Source of the DNA: Sycobia sp. Sy_11
Taxonomy: Eukaryota; Arthropoda; Insecta; Hymenoptera; Epichrysomallidae
Reading direction: 5' to 3'
Length of the DNA: 64,000 nucleotides
NCBI GenBank assembly: GCA_018907035.1
Contig: JACCIC010000190.1
Coordinates: 930,001-994,000 of the forward strand
Shown here piece by piece: positions 47,401 through 59,030 of this stretch (the stretch's first letter is position 1; each line of letters starts with the position of its first letter). The translations under genes were made by a program, and so were the position numbers. The notes beneath the pieces were generated by a model that saw nothing but the letters and a program-made list of their open reading frames with translations, made no database searches and had not been told where the DNA came from.

Positions 47401-48179
47401 TTCAAAAGAAAAAAATTAGTAAATATAAAAGGTACAACATCGTTATTGCAACATAAAGTTGTTTTCAAAAAAAATACTCCAATCAAACAGAAATATCGAC
47501 CGAAAAATTCGATAATGCAAAATATTATAAATTCTGAAGTCGATAAAATGTTCAAGAAGAGGTGATCAAACCGTCTAGCAGCCCCTGGAGCTCACCGATT
47601 GTCATAGTTAAAAAGAGAAATGGAAAAGCTCGTTTTTGCGTCGACTTTCAAAAAATTAACAGTCACGAAAAAAGATGCATATCCGTTACCACAAATTCAT
47701 GCAATTTTAGGTAGGTTACGAGACGTTAGATACCTATCTACAATTGATTTAAAGAGTAGCTACTGGTAAGTAGCACTTCCACCAGAAAGCCAACGGATTA
47801 CAGCATTTACCGTTCTTGGCAAAGGATTATATGAATTCAACGTCATGCCCTTTGGAATACACTTTGTACCTGCACGTTGCTAACGATTATTACCGCCGAA
47901 ATGGCTCCAAATGTGTTCGCATATTTAGGTGACATTGTTATTCATTCATAAATATGCAAGGACCATTTAAAAATTTTAAAAGAAGTGTTTTAGCGCTTAA
48001 AAAACGCTAAGTTGGAACCAAACTTTGTAAAATGCAACTTTATCCGTCCCCAATTAAAATATCTAGGTCATATAGTAGATAAAGATGGTCTGCATAACGA
48101 TCCAGAAAAAACTACAGCCGCCACGAATTTATCTCCACCTAGAAACGCAAAATTAAAAATTGTACTTAAGTTGACAGTT
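47401..48179 (+). pseudogene. Gypsy copy 2 reverse transcriptase remnant
   Basis: Read across frames: PIKQKYRPKN, a PWSSP-type block, TKKDAYPLPQIHAILG, YLSTIDLKSSYW, AFTVLGKGLYEFNVMPFG, then AYLGDIVIHS (YLGD where YLDD is expected) and LKYLGHIVDKDGL. It stops at about 48179 where the hairpin-family repeat begins. RNase H and integrase are lost. Confidence 0.8.
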
Positions 48180-48420
48180 CTAAATTAAATTAATAAATAT
48201 TTTTATCGGTTTTACAGTCTTTATAATATAATATATTAGCTGAAATAATGGTAGTCAGACTGTCCTTGTTTATATTCACCCCTGACGAATCTGAAATAAA
48301 ACTTATTACTTCAATAAATTATATTAAAAATTAAAAATAAAAAAAATAAAATAAAAATATTAAAAACAATATTCTATGTTAGTATAGGATAACATGACTT
48401 TCCCCACCAGAACAAAAGAC
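48180..48420 (+). repeat. Single arm of the hairpin-repeat family
   Basis: AATTAATAAATATTTTTATC, CAGACTGTCCTTGTTTA, TTCACCCC, and an A-rich AAAAATAAAA run in the same order as the left arms of hairpins 1 and 2. No inverted partner follows. Confidence 0.75.
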
Positions 48421-50385
48421 GTGGATATTTAAAACTTAGATGCCGGGCTTATTCATCTGGGCATCACACATGTATACTGCGAAATCATACACGCGTAATC
48501 TGCAGGCTGAAAGTCGTCATCGAGACGGCGCGCACGAGACGCAACTACTACAACTATTGCGCTCGTCCGATACTGTCCTCGTATGTAGATAGCAGGGAAG
48601 CGATGTTGGCAGGTCCTGGAGGTGGAGCAGGTGGCCCTCACATCAAAGATAGGCGGCGGTGTATCTGTGGTCTTGAGCGTCACGGGGAGGCGCTCAGTTG
48701 TCAAAATAGCCAAAAAACTTGTCAAAATTAAAAAAATCATTCTGTCTAGCGTATAATATGGAAACATAAATTGTCAGGATTGCTAAATGTTAATAAATTA
48801 TAAAAATAATCAAAATTATAAGCAATTGATTTAATATAGCGTTTTTAGTGTAATTAAAATAAAATAAAATAAATTTATTGTAATTAATAAAAAGTTTTAT
48901 GAAGGTTCTTTGGATTCTGAAGATTTCCCAAATTCTGAAAGTAATTGTTCTTCGTTGATTACTATTTGAAGTTTTAATAACATATGTAGAACTTCGTTTG
49001 TCAATTCGTTTTTTTTTTTTTTTTGGAGAAATTCGAGATAGTGTAAGTAATGGGTCGGTATGAAGTAGTAATCTAAGAAATATATATTTTCGTGTTTCTT
49101 TGCTAAATAATCACAATAGCAATTTTTTCTTGATATGAGTATTTTGTTTAGATTTAAAAGAACACATATATTTATACGTTCCTTATTGAAAAATGATTGT
49201 TTTTAAATAATGGAAACCTTATTTATGTGAGACCATTTATATAAAATGTTTTGATAATTATGGGGTGTACGTATAAAGCTAAATAAAAATTAGAATAAAT
49301 ACGTAGCAAGGTAACTTGATGTTGATGCCAATAAAAAGAATTATTCACTTATTCAAAAATAAATACAAACATACGTATTCATAGTCTCATGATTATTTTA
49401 GAATTCCAATCAAATAAATTCAAATTCCCATTTCTTGAAATAATAGTACAGTATACAGTGTTTGAATATGAGACTCGTTATATAAATTAAATTCCTTAAT
49501 GAAATCCGATCACAAATTCATTTTCTTTCCATCAACTGTTCAATTCTCACAATTTGTACATATTGTATGTAATTTTAATCATTTTACTTAATACATTCTG
49601 TCTATAGACATACTATAACGATTAGAATCTACTGTGAATCAGAATTGTCGCGTGAAAAAATTTTATTTTATATTAAAAATATATTCTAACAACCTTTGAA
49701 AAATTAAAAATTGTTACTTACCTGTATAATCTCCGATTGATTTAAATTACACCTTATATTAAATTGCAACTTAACTTATTTTATAAAAATAAGCGACGTA
49801 TACTTATTTTAACAATAATAATAATAATAATAATAAATAACATACATTGAGTGAAATCTTGCAAAAATGCGATTTCACGACGCACTATTCAACTAACGTG
49901 CTGCTTTCGAACGGATATTCAATTCGATTGTTGACCATGTCGATAAAGTAGATTAGATACCGACTAAGTAATACACACGACATATTTTGAAAGATTTAGA
50001 ACAAATTTTTAAAATATATATTAAAATTTTTTAAATGTAACATATTAATTATTTATATTTAAAAACCTTTGATTTTGCTGTTTTTAACTTTTCTCTACAA
50101 AATCTATGCGCAAGATTTTATTATGAAAAATCATTTTTGAAGCATTACGAAAACTAAATATTTTTCGTATAATGAGGAGTTTTGGGGAGAAAATATTTAT
50201 TTTTATTCAATTAAAGTAAAAAATTACTAAATTTTACATTTTTTTTGCTCTAAAGTTAAAACAAAATTTTACAATTATTAATAATAATATATTATTATTA
50301 AAAAATCATAGATATTGTATTTTAATGTTCTAGTATTTACATACGCATATTTATTTGTTTAAATCGATTCAAATTGTAACGTTCT
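48421..50385. other. Mostly AT-rich spacer
   Basis: A GC-richer piece at 48420-48770 has a 104-codon minus-strand frame without recognisable domain. The rest, including an AAT run near 49810, shows no gene. Confidence 0.4.
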
Positions 50386-50485
50386 TACCCCCCTCAGGAT
50401 AGCTTACGCGAAATTTTTCCAGGGTAATTTGAGAGAGGAGGAAGTATATTCGGGATCGGTCGGCGGATCAGGAAGTGCTTCTCAC
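50386..50485 (-). repeat. LTR fragment of the minus-strand gypsy family
   Basis: GTAACGTTCTTACCCCCCTC through GATCGGTCGGCGGATCAGGA matches the U5 end at 17887-17985. Cut off at about 50480. Confidence 0.8.
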
Positions 50486-50490
50486 CCGTC

Positions 50491-50611
50491 CCTGTCCATG
50501 TCGAACGCCCTAAATGGTGTAAAGTTTGACTCATAATAGGCTTGTGAAAAATGACTGTCCGAGCATTAAATGAAGAGCAAAAAAGCGGAAGGGAAATATT
50601 TGACAACCTAA
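50491..50611 (+). mobile_element. Mariner copy 5, fragment
   Basis: TGTCCATGTCGAACGCCCT to the right end TTGACAACCTAA, with an internal deletion after TGACTGTCCGAG. It lacks the left end; TA follows at 50612. Confidence 0.85.
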
Positions 50612-50624
50612 TATATATTGTGAC

Positions 50625-51230
50625 GAGGAACGCAAGCACTGCGTGCGCTTGCTTTCCCCGTCCCGTTGCTCTCTCTCTCTAGCCGTAGCATGTACATATG
50701 TATCCGTATATTTATATGTAGAAATGTTTATCTGTTGCAGGCCGACGCACAACCACCGGCGGAGAGGTAAGTGAGAGAGAGAGCAGGGAGTGGGGAGAGA
50801 CAGCCACGCGCGCGAATTAGACAGAAGGAAAGAGAGCCGCGAGGAGAAAACAACGCGTGGTTACCGGCCTTCTACGCACGTCGTCCGTGTCCTTCTTTTC
50901 GGTTGCTACCGCCGTGCCGCGACGAATAGTGTGTGGGAACCTGCCTTGTGTTCCAAGGTTCCCCCCCCCCCCGCCTCGTACCTCGTCCTCGGGGAGAGTG
51001 GCCGGTTTAACGCGCTCGTGGTGCTACAGTGGTGCGAGGGTGTGCAGTGTACCCGCGCCGAATACGAGCTCGAGCGGACGTATTGTTGTCCGCCCCATCT
51101 ACGCGGAATAACCGCCCCATCCCGGGGCTCCCGGAGGCCAACGTCACTGCCGCCCCCGGCAAAGGAAGGCGCTATTGCGCTTCGAGAACGCGCTGCGAGA
51201 CCTGCGGGCCTGGCTCTCTGTAAGTGGCAG

Positions 51231-51269
<39 letters not shown>

Positions 51270-51590
51270 CGAACGCCCCGCGCGCCGTCGCCTCGGCGAC
51301 CCTCGGCCTGCGTCCCGCACGCCTCGTATATAGGCGCTGCCTTGTATTTGTATGTCTGGCACTGCGCCATTAAAGCTCATTTAAATTTTAATTATTTTTA
51401 TTTTTTTCATTATCATCAAGTGTGCTCCATTAGCCATCCTATTCCACGCGCCGTCCCGAACGCGATATTTCGCCCTTCGCGGACCGACCCTCTCCCTCGC
51501 CGGAATCCTTCGGGGCTAAGCCCAGCCGGGCACAGATTTGCAACGGCCGTGCCCGCCGTCCTCGTGCTCGAGGCGGACACGCGCACTGTT

Positions 51591-51595
<5 letters not shown>
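50625..51595 (+). repeat. Candidate LTR (about 970 bp) next to element X copy 2
   Basis: Starts TGTGACGAGGAACGC and ends CACTGTTACA, so TG...CA with TGTRAC termini. It contains TATATAGGCG at about 51328 and ATTAAA at about 51370, plausible TATA and poly(A) elements, and a CT tract (51235-51265). A long open frame (50790-51647) crosses it into the TA run and is probably due to GC-rich composition. No second copy in the window, so the call is provisional. Confidence 0.35.

Positions 51596-51636
<41 letters not shown>
51596..51636. repeat. (TA)n microsatellite
   Basis: TA run joining the candidate LTR to element X copy 2. Confidence 0.95.
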
Positions 51637-51640
<4 letters not shown>

Positions 51641-52112
51641 GTGCTAACAATATTCTAATGTATTTATAAATTAAATACAGCGGACGAATTCGTTTGGAAC
51701 ACCCGTGGTATATGCTGCAATGCGCGCGCCAGTGTAGAGGCTTGTGCGTTCCCCTATCACGATATTCGCTGCTAGCGCGTGTCGTTCAATGAGAGAGCAG
51801 GGTAGTGTGCGTGCGGGCAAGTATTAGAGAGGTATAGCTGTCGCCAGCCTAATACACTTGGCGCGACTCTCTCGCCGCGCGAGGTGTATCTCCTCGCACC
51901 CACTTTTCTACTCTTCCTAGCGGTGACAAGAAAGAAGATATGTTACGTTCTCTCTCTCTTCTTCGGTTTTTGGCTGTTGCGCCGACTACCTTCTACAGTA
52001 GTCGAGACATTTGCCCGTTCTCGGTATGTTGTGTAATATATTAATTTAATTTCGTATTCGTTAAATTAATTCGTGTATTTCGACTTTACTTAGTATTATT
52101 TTCGCGTATGTA
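51637..52112 (+). repeat. Element X, copy 2
   Basis: Matches 12017-12508 throughout, ending at TTATTTTCGCG, with scattered substitutions and small indels. Downstream sequence is unrelated to that of copy 1. Confidence 0.7.
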
Positions 52113-52699
52113 ACGGAAATAAATAATTTATTCGTATATAAATTATTCCGTATTCTCGCCGTAATTTTATAAAGATAAAACTTTTGTAATGATCGTGATA
52201 CATTCGCGCGGCCATGTTTTTTTGGCCGTCACAAAATTTTTAATTTGTAAAAAAGTGACTTTTCAAGTTTTATATCTAACGAAAAAATAGTAAAAATTTA
52301 AAGTTTTAATTTAAATTCCTTTATTTATGTGTTTATATTATAAGACTTCAATGCTACATCATGTTTTCTGATAATTTAAAAAATTACGTTTTGGTCAGCA
52401 TTTTGGCGATTTCGAACACTGTGAGGCCGCTGGTCCGATGTAGGTTAGAGTCGAGTATCAGATACGGTTGGGTTCGGTCACTCGGGTTACGTTGAAACAA
52501 AGAAACCCACAAAAAGCTTAACTTAAAACATGGCAACGGCATAGTGGGACGCGCATTTGCTTAGCTTAATTCTAGCTTTTACAACGGCAGAATTGTTACT
52601 GCGCCCGCGGGTCAGTTCCCCCCTCCCTTTTCTCGCTCTCGCCTTCACTTATCTCTTCTCCAGTTGGTTACTCTGACAGCCTATAACGAAATTCTCCAT

Positions 52700-52703
<4 letters not shown>

Positions 52704-52762
<59 letters not shown>
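52704..52762. repeat. (CA)n microsatellite
   Basis: About 29 CA units, followed by a TA-rich tail. Confidence 0.95.
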
Positions 52763-52768
<6 letters not shown>

Positions 52769-52959
52769 GATATATACAAATAACATTAATGAATATATAC
52801 AGAATTAATATATACATATATAGATAGAGACATATATACAGGCTGCTACTGGAGACAGAACCGGTGGAAGTGGGGTAGCAAATGCAGGCGATGTTTGCGA
52901 TCCCCATCAGACGCCCCTCCTCTAGACGCTGGTAATCGGAGTGTTGCAGCTCGACCCTG

Positions 52960-52960
<1 letters not shown>

Positions 52961-53014
<54 letters not shown>
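52961..53014. repeat. (CT)n microsatellite
   Basis: About 26 CT units. Confidence 0.95.
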
Positions 53015-53021
<7 letters not shown>

Positions 53022-53276
53022 ACCATCGTGTCAGGATAGGCACTACTAAAAATCCAATATATAATTGGAGGATAGCGTAACGAAGAGAGGAAAGAGAAAC
53101 GTGATAAGGAAAACTTTTTCGAAACGGCATAGATTCAAGAGGGTTCTTTTTTATTAACCCCGGCCAATACAAGATAGTTTCGTTGGCGTCTCTTGTCGGC
53201 ACAGTCTATTTCGCGCTGGGCGGTTTCGCTCCTTGGGTATTTTTGTACGTGCGTATTTATTTCCGGCAAATTAAAA

Positions 53277-53695
53277 TCAATCAGATTTTGTGTGTGTTCT
53301 GGCTGATGTTATATGCCTTTCGCGTCTGCTCGATTTAACTTCTCGAGTTTGCTGTGTGACAGCTGATGTATCTTCTTCCTCAATGTATCCCTCTTCCATG
53401 TTGCTTAGAATAAATGTTTTCATTTTGTCGCGTATTGCATGCGTATAAACGATGATTTTCAAAAGTTTTTATCTCTGCGCCCGCGTATTTTTGCGACTTC
53501 GCTGTCGCCCTCGCACTCTACAAAGTCCTCTAGGCTATAATGCCTGTTAGTCTGCGGTATAGTCTTACCAGTCTTTGATATAGGAAACCATTAGTTTTGG
53601 TTCCAACTCCATCATTCTGATGTCTGTCTCTTCTTCGTATAACCTATGGAGCCAGTCATCGAAATCGCTTGGAGGGTTTACAGTCGCCACCACTT
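53277..53695 (-). pseudogene. Unidentified minus-strand coding-like fragments
   Basis: Three short protein-like stretches on minus: DFDDWLHRLYEEETDIRMME (about 53660-53600), HYSLEDFVECEGDSEVAKIR (about 53545-53485) in another frame, and a 61-codon ATG frame at 53462-53277 with acidic and basic clusters. An indel would separate the first two; a GGTAAGA donor-like site also lies between them, so an intron is an alternative. No family recognised. It lies about 1.2 kb beyond element X copy 2, the same relative place as the ORF at 13203-13667 near copy 1, though the sequences differ. Confidence 0.3.
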
Positions 53696-53699
53696 ATCA

Positions 53700-54975
53700 A
53701 ATTAATTTACAATATCGTATAGAAGAGAAAAAAAAAGTTTACTTCTAAAGTAAAAGAGAGCAAGAGAAACTTAATCAAAGTACGATCCGATAAACTTTTG
53801 GCCGAAATTAAAATTTTTATATCAAGATATTTTCAATTGAGTTAAAAGCACAATTTAACATTAATTTAAAAAATGGAAAAATTTCTCGATAAGATTTCCA
53901 AACGACAAAAAAATAAAAACAATTAATAATTAATATTTGTGCCCTCAATTGTTCAATTAATCAATTGTTTATTAAATTAATGTTCTGTTTTTGTTTTTTT
54001 GTTTATTAATTAATTTATCACTACGAAATTATTTTTTAACTAAAGAATTAACGTCACTAACACGTTGAGCAATGCTTGTCTAACAGTCGTTGTGAAGAGA
54101 CAAAAACAACACGAAAAAGAAAAATTTCTTACATATGTTTTTTATTAAAAAAATATATATATATTAATAATTATATATAATATATATATATATCTATATA
54201 TATTATCATATATATATATATATATTAATAATGTTATTAATAATTCGTAAAATATATCAAAGTTACTTATTATTAATTTTATTAATTATTTAACTATCTA
54301 AAATAAGTTATTTTAATGAACAAAAAAAAAACAAAGAAACACAGAACATTTATCGAATTCTCAGTTGTAATAGACACCTACTATTGAAAAAATATTTCAT
54401 AAAAATATGTCTATGAAAGAATTCTCAAATTTTCAATTGGTGACCATATTAATAATTCAAACAAAACTGAGAGGAGATATGCATCGAAATTTTTTATAAA
54501 TGATTATTACTGTAACGGAGATGGCTATAACATATAATAATATTGCAAGTAATCCTTCGATTTTTTTATAAATATTGTTAAAAAGTTTGAACTTCGTCAT
54601 GAAATAGCGAGCTGAGAGTTACATATCGTATAAAAGTTTTGCTCGCATGCGTAACAAATATTTTAGAAGAAACTCGAAATTCGATCATAACTAGTGCCTT
54701 TTATGGAAGATTGTACGAAATTTTTGCGAAATAAACGAAATTTCTTACTATTAAAGTCTTTAAATTCGCAAAGGAGAAGATCATTTATAAACGGCAATGA
54801 TGACAATTCAAATTCGAGTGATTTAGATAATTGAATTCGCGAATAATACCAGTAATAATAAGAAACAATTGCCAGTGCCATAAGCAAAAGGCTTGAAGTA
54901 TGCCCTCTATAGGGCTTACTGCTACACTAACGCACCGACGTATCACAGCTACGTTAGCATAAATTAATGTACATT

Positions 54976-55025
<50 letters not shown>

Positions 55026-55629
55026 TTTACAATTCTATCCAATGCGCCGATGCTGTTGATCGTATTGACGATGCCAAATAATATCTTATATTATAAAACA
55101 AGTCAGTTAGAAATTCCAGTAGCAACTTTATAATGCACATGAATTTTTCATTCCGCCAAAAAGACTTTCCTTTATTCTATTGTAAAAATTTCAAATTGAG
55201 TCTTATGATTTTGTACTGAAATGGATATTCTATAATTAGTTAAACAAATTGATTATTAATAATTAATTCTTATATAATATTCCAATAAATAACGCGTGGG
55301 AACAAAAAGAAATCTATTAAATGTCTCAAATATTAAAAATATAAATAATAATATAGATCCAATAAGAAATTTCAATTCTTGAAATTAAATTTTAAAATTA
55401 AATAAAATAAAAGTGTAGAAGTTGAAAAGTTATACGTTTTCTAAATTATAACTACAAGATATACAAAATTTGTAAGTAAATAAGATTTACATTCTACAAC
55501 TTTTTACAATATGATAAAATTTGAAGTTTTGTATTTTGTACACTATGTATTATCAATAAAATAATGTATAAGTATTTTGAATAATTCTAAATTATGATAC
55601 GAGCTTAAACATATTATCAAAAAATACGA
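53700..55629. other. AT-rich spacer
   Basis: No gene. TA-rich tracts at about 54160-54230 and a TA microsatellite at 54978-55021. Confidence 0.5.
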
Positions 55630-56089
55630 GTATGAGGTAGATTTTAATGTTAACGTAGTTGATCAACACATGTCTCTGTTACAATATATTAATGATAATT
55701 CATAAATCACATACATTATTCCTAGTTTCCTTCACATTTAAATACCATACTTTTCATTAATATTAATTTTAATCTACTCTGAATTGTTACTTATTGACAT
55801 TTTAAACAATTCGTGGAATTCCGATTTAACACAAAGATTGCTTTAAATAGTAAAGGCACAGAGTCATTTGGTGTATAAACTAATGACGAAATTCTTCTGT
55901 TTATTTATTTATAATATTACAGTGATTTTGGCCATAACCTCATCTATGATAAAATTATCTAAGAAATTATTAAAAATACATTATCTGAATTCCATATGTA
56001 TATTACAGAGTAATTGTAATAATTCATTTTGTTCTGAAAATTATGGTATAAAATTATAATTATAAATTATAATTATAATGCAAATATAT
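55630..56089 (+). repeat. Dispersed repeat R, copy 2, left part
   Basis: GTAGATTTTAATGTTAACGT at about 55636 and ATTATGGTATAAAATT at about 56041 match 8839 and 8892. Here about 350 extra bases lie between the two landmarks. It continues after the LTR element at 62890. Confidence 0.6.
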
Positions 56090-56412
56090 TATAGGGACTG
56101 TACACTAAATAAGTATATAACGATGGCGCGCGTGCGCCGGATATGCCGGCGCAAACAATAGTGAGTACGTACGAGCGCCCCCCCCCTCCCCCGACGGCGT
56201 GGTGGGGGCCACGAGCATCGAGGCGCGCGGCAGCGGCCGCACGCAACCACTCTCCTCAAATCAAGCCTCGGCGTAGATTACTCCTACCAGGACAGTATCG
56301 TCATACCCAGATAATAAAGCTGATAGTTACTAATTACGAGTCTTGAGTTATTTCTCCTATTCTATAACGTCGATACGTAGGCGGCGGTGCTAACATTGGC
56401 ACGAATCCTACA
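56090..56412 (+). repeat. 5' LTR
   Basis: TATAGGGACTGTACAC (TGTAGGG in the 3' LTR) to CACGAATCCTACA. Contains a poly(C) tract and AATAAAGC near 56314 as poly(A) signal. Has 21 bases (GCGCGTGCGCCGGATATGCC region) absent from the 3' LTR. Confidence 0.88.
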
Positions 56413-56428
56413 CTGGTGACCCCAACTA
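56413..56428 (+). other. Primer-binding site
   Basis: CTGGTGACCCCAACTAAG follows the LTR end CTACA. TGGTGACCCC is a PBS start seen in many insect Ty3/gypsy elements; the primer tRNA was not determined. Confidence 0.65.
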
Positions 56429-58159
56429 AGAAGAAACGTTGCGCGACGTCCGACAAAGGATGTGCTCACAAGAATTCATCGAGCAGTCTGAAGAACTACA
56501 GAATAACAGGTATAACCCAGAGGAAAGCAAACTAATTTTTTCCGAATTGTCGAGCGGCGCGATACCGCAAGGAAAAATCCATCTACCAGCACCAGAAATG
56601 AAATCACGCAGCGCGAGGACGCGTAGCGAACAAAGAGCAGCGCATCCCAATCACGCTGTACCTGCAGCAAGGCCGGAGGACGCACACGTGCATCAGAGAA
56701 CACGGGGCGCGATCGGCAGTTCTACGAAGCAGCGGCGGTGGCAGCGCGCAAACGTATTCGCACCAGCAGCAACAAAGGCAGCGGCGCAGACGCGCGCCCC
56801 CGCACACATCAGCAGCATCGGTAGTGGCGCAGGCGCGCTAACCAGGCAGCGTGTAGGCGCACACCCCCGCACACCAGCAGCGGCAGCGCAGTGCAAAGGT
56901 GCTTACTGGCGCACAGCGGCGGCAAAGCGCCTACTAGCAACGGAAGCGGAGGCGCAAGCATGTGCACCTGCAACTGCAGCGGGCAACAGCAAGAGCGCAG
57001 TTATCGTGATACAGCGACGTTCACGACAGCTCCAGCAGAAACAACGAGATACCGATAGTCATAGAAATCAACAGCGATGGCGCAGATACGAGTAAGTTAA
57101 GTCAGAACATAAGATAACAGTGTGCACGCGGGGTTTTTCTAGGCGTATTCCGCGAATAGCTACCTAACTTGCATTTCCGCGAAAGAGGGGTGCAACGGTC
57201 GGCGCTTCTGAGAAAAGGGGCGTAACGTTCAGCGCCTTCCGCGAAAGCAAGTAGTACTTCATTTCTGTTCCGGGGCACGGTAAATTAACGGCGCGCGAGT
57301 CAGGTAGTCGTCATTCGGTAAAATCGACAACGAACTGAGCGACAGTCGCACAGTCGGTAACAGCGACAGCGAACTGAGCAACGGTCGCACAGTCGGTAAT
57401 AAGTACAACTAACTAAGCGGTGGTTTCACGGTCGGTAACAGTAAAAGAAAAGTTTTTTTCTTTTTTCTTTAATTATTTCTCCTTCTTGTCTTTATATTCA
57501 TAAGTCGAAAGAGACCTGGCGTTCTCGTTCCCCGTCGCTACAAAATCACAGCCTCCATAGGGTGCAAGCTCAGTTTAGGACTGTGAATTGTCACACCGGA
57601 CTCAGAAGAGTAGGCGCAGCAAACGCTGCAACCCCGCCACGTTCAACTGGTGCCAAGGAGGTTGTAATCACGCGTCGCGAATATATGTTGCTGTAGAACA
57701 TAATATAACGCACTGTAACGTGATCTCGCAGAACAAGCACGTTGTCGCTCGTCTCACACAAACAGAGTACACGCCTTATGGCGATTATCCAGATTACTGG
57801 AACGCACGGGGAATCATGTTTTAACCGATTGGCATCATCCAGCTGCGGAGCCACGAGTCCGTTGGATAGGTCTACGTGCCAGCTGGTACGCACCTGCCGT
57901 CGCATCGGCCGCACCTGGCGAAACGCGCACGCGGAAGCCGCGACCACCTGCGCTACCTCCTGCGTATAGACGAGTGACGAAATTCTGCATGAACGGCATC
58001 AGTTACACAACGCGAGTCGAGCATCTCACTAACGAAGTAGAGTTAACGTATTTTCTCAGCGAGAAGACGTGCACACTTCCACAGGTAGGGTAGCGGCTCT
58101 ATCCCGGCAAGCCATTGCGGGTATCTGCGCATAACCTGCGACACTGTAAGCCGGGCTCT
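56429..58159 (+). other. GC-rich leader with 39-bp minisatellite
   Basis: An open stretch (56439-57095, Ala/Arg/Gln-rich) probably reflects composition. GTCGGTAA recurs at about 57314, 57353, 57392 and 57431, an exact 39-base period with units containing GAACTGAGC and GGTCGCACA. Leader length (1.7 kb) is unusual; packaging or internal translation signals are possible but unproven. Confidence 0.55.
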
Positions 58160-59030
58160 ATGAGCACCTCAGAAGGCAGTGAAAAACAGCAGATCACCGA
58201 AAGAGTTGGTGCGACGGGATTAACCGAGGCGGACAACGCGAGCAAAACGCGAAGAGGCACCGTTTACACCACGGACGAAAGTCCTCCCACCATCGCGATA
58301 ATACACTCGTCAAAAAAAGACACCGCGAATCAAAGTTTCAAGCGGTCGGAAACCCAGGAGCTATTGGATCTTTGTAGGCAAACGCATAAGCGATTTGACG
58401 ATATGGAATGGTCGAAAATGCCGCGCTACACCAGAGGGTGTCCACGATTAATGAGCGCATGCAAAGAATGACTGCGAATAACTCGGCTCAGCCAAACGGT
58501 CAAACGGAATCTAGACGCGACGGTACTCAGGGCGATACCAGTACGCGATCCCATGATGAAGTTACCCCCCTGCAATCGCGAACATAGTCCAACCTAACAC
58601 GCGGCCGCGAGATTTTCGCTTTCCGCGGTTTAGGACAACGGACTGCGAGGGTTGGTTCCAGTCCTTCGAGAGAATGTTGCAGATTTTGCGCATTGCTGAC
58701 GATGCCGAGAAAGTCGACTCACTCATAACGTACATCGGCCCCGAGGTAGTCGACACGCTTTTTGAATGTTTACCGGCTCTTCCCCAGGAAGAGCAATACA
58801 ACGCGTTGAAACGCGAAATTATTGCGCGTTACTCCATGTCTATTGAAAAGCGCATGGAAGGCATGTTCCGTGAAACCACGGTGCACGACAAACGTTTGAG
58901 CGAACTTCTGGCGGAGATGACTAGGCTGGCCGGCGACCAGATCCATGCGAACACCGTGATGCGGTTCTGGAGGTCTCGCCTCTCCGCGCAAATACAAATA
59001 CAGATAGTAAACGTATTCATGAGAACACTA
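58160..59030 (+). pseudogene. gag-like gene of the LRR element
   Basis: ATG 58160 starts a frame (STSEGSEKQQITERVGA, then ETQELLDLCRQTHKRF) that breaks at 58471. From about 58560 a second frame reads DCEGWFQSFERMLQILRIAD, VDSLITYIGPEVVDTL, PQEEQYNALKREIIARYS and LSELLAEMTRLAGDQI, the retroviral-like Gag seen in insect Ty3/gypsy. It is cut at about 59000-59030 and joined to integrase; no zinc knuckle or protease remains. Confidence 0.75.

Noticed and set aside
48453..48767. 104-codon minus-strand frame with a hydrophobic start
   Set aside because: No homologue recognised and no splice or promoter context; sits between decayed repeats.
50906..51370. Open frame of 154 codons, minus strand
   Set aside because: Shadow of the same GC-rich segment with an EREREREK run from the CT microsatellite.
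50790..51647. Open frame of 285 codons, plus strand
   Set aside because: It crosses a candidate LTR, a CT tract and runs into a TA microsatellite (giving IYIYIY). GC-rich composition explains the openness, and no domain is visible.
56439..57095. Open frame of 218 codons in the LRR element leader
   Set aside because: Ala/Arg/Gln-rich without domain, placed before gag next to the PBS; more likely compositional leader sequence.
57591..57969. Overlapping frames at 57.6-57.97 kb on both strands
   Set aside because: Lie in the leader of the LRR element, conflict with each other and show no domain.
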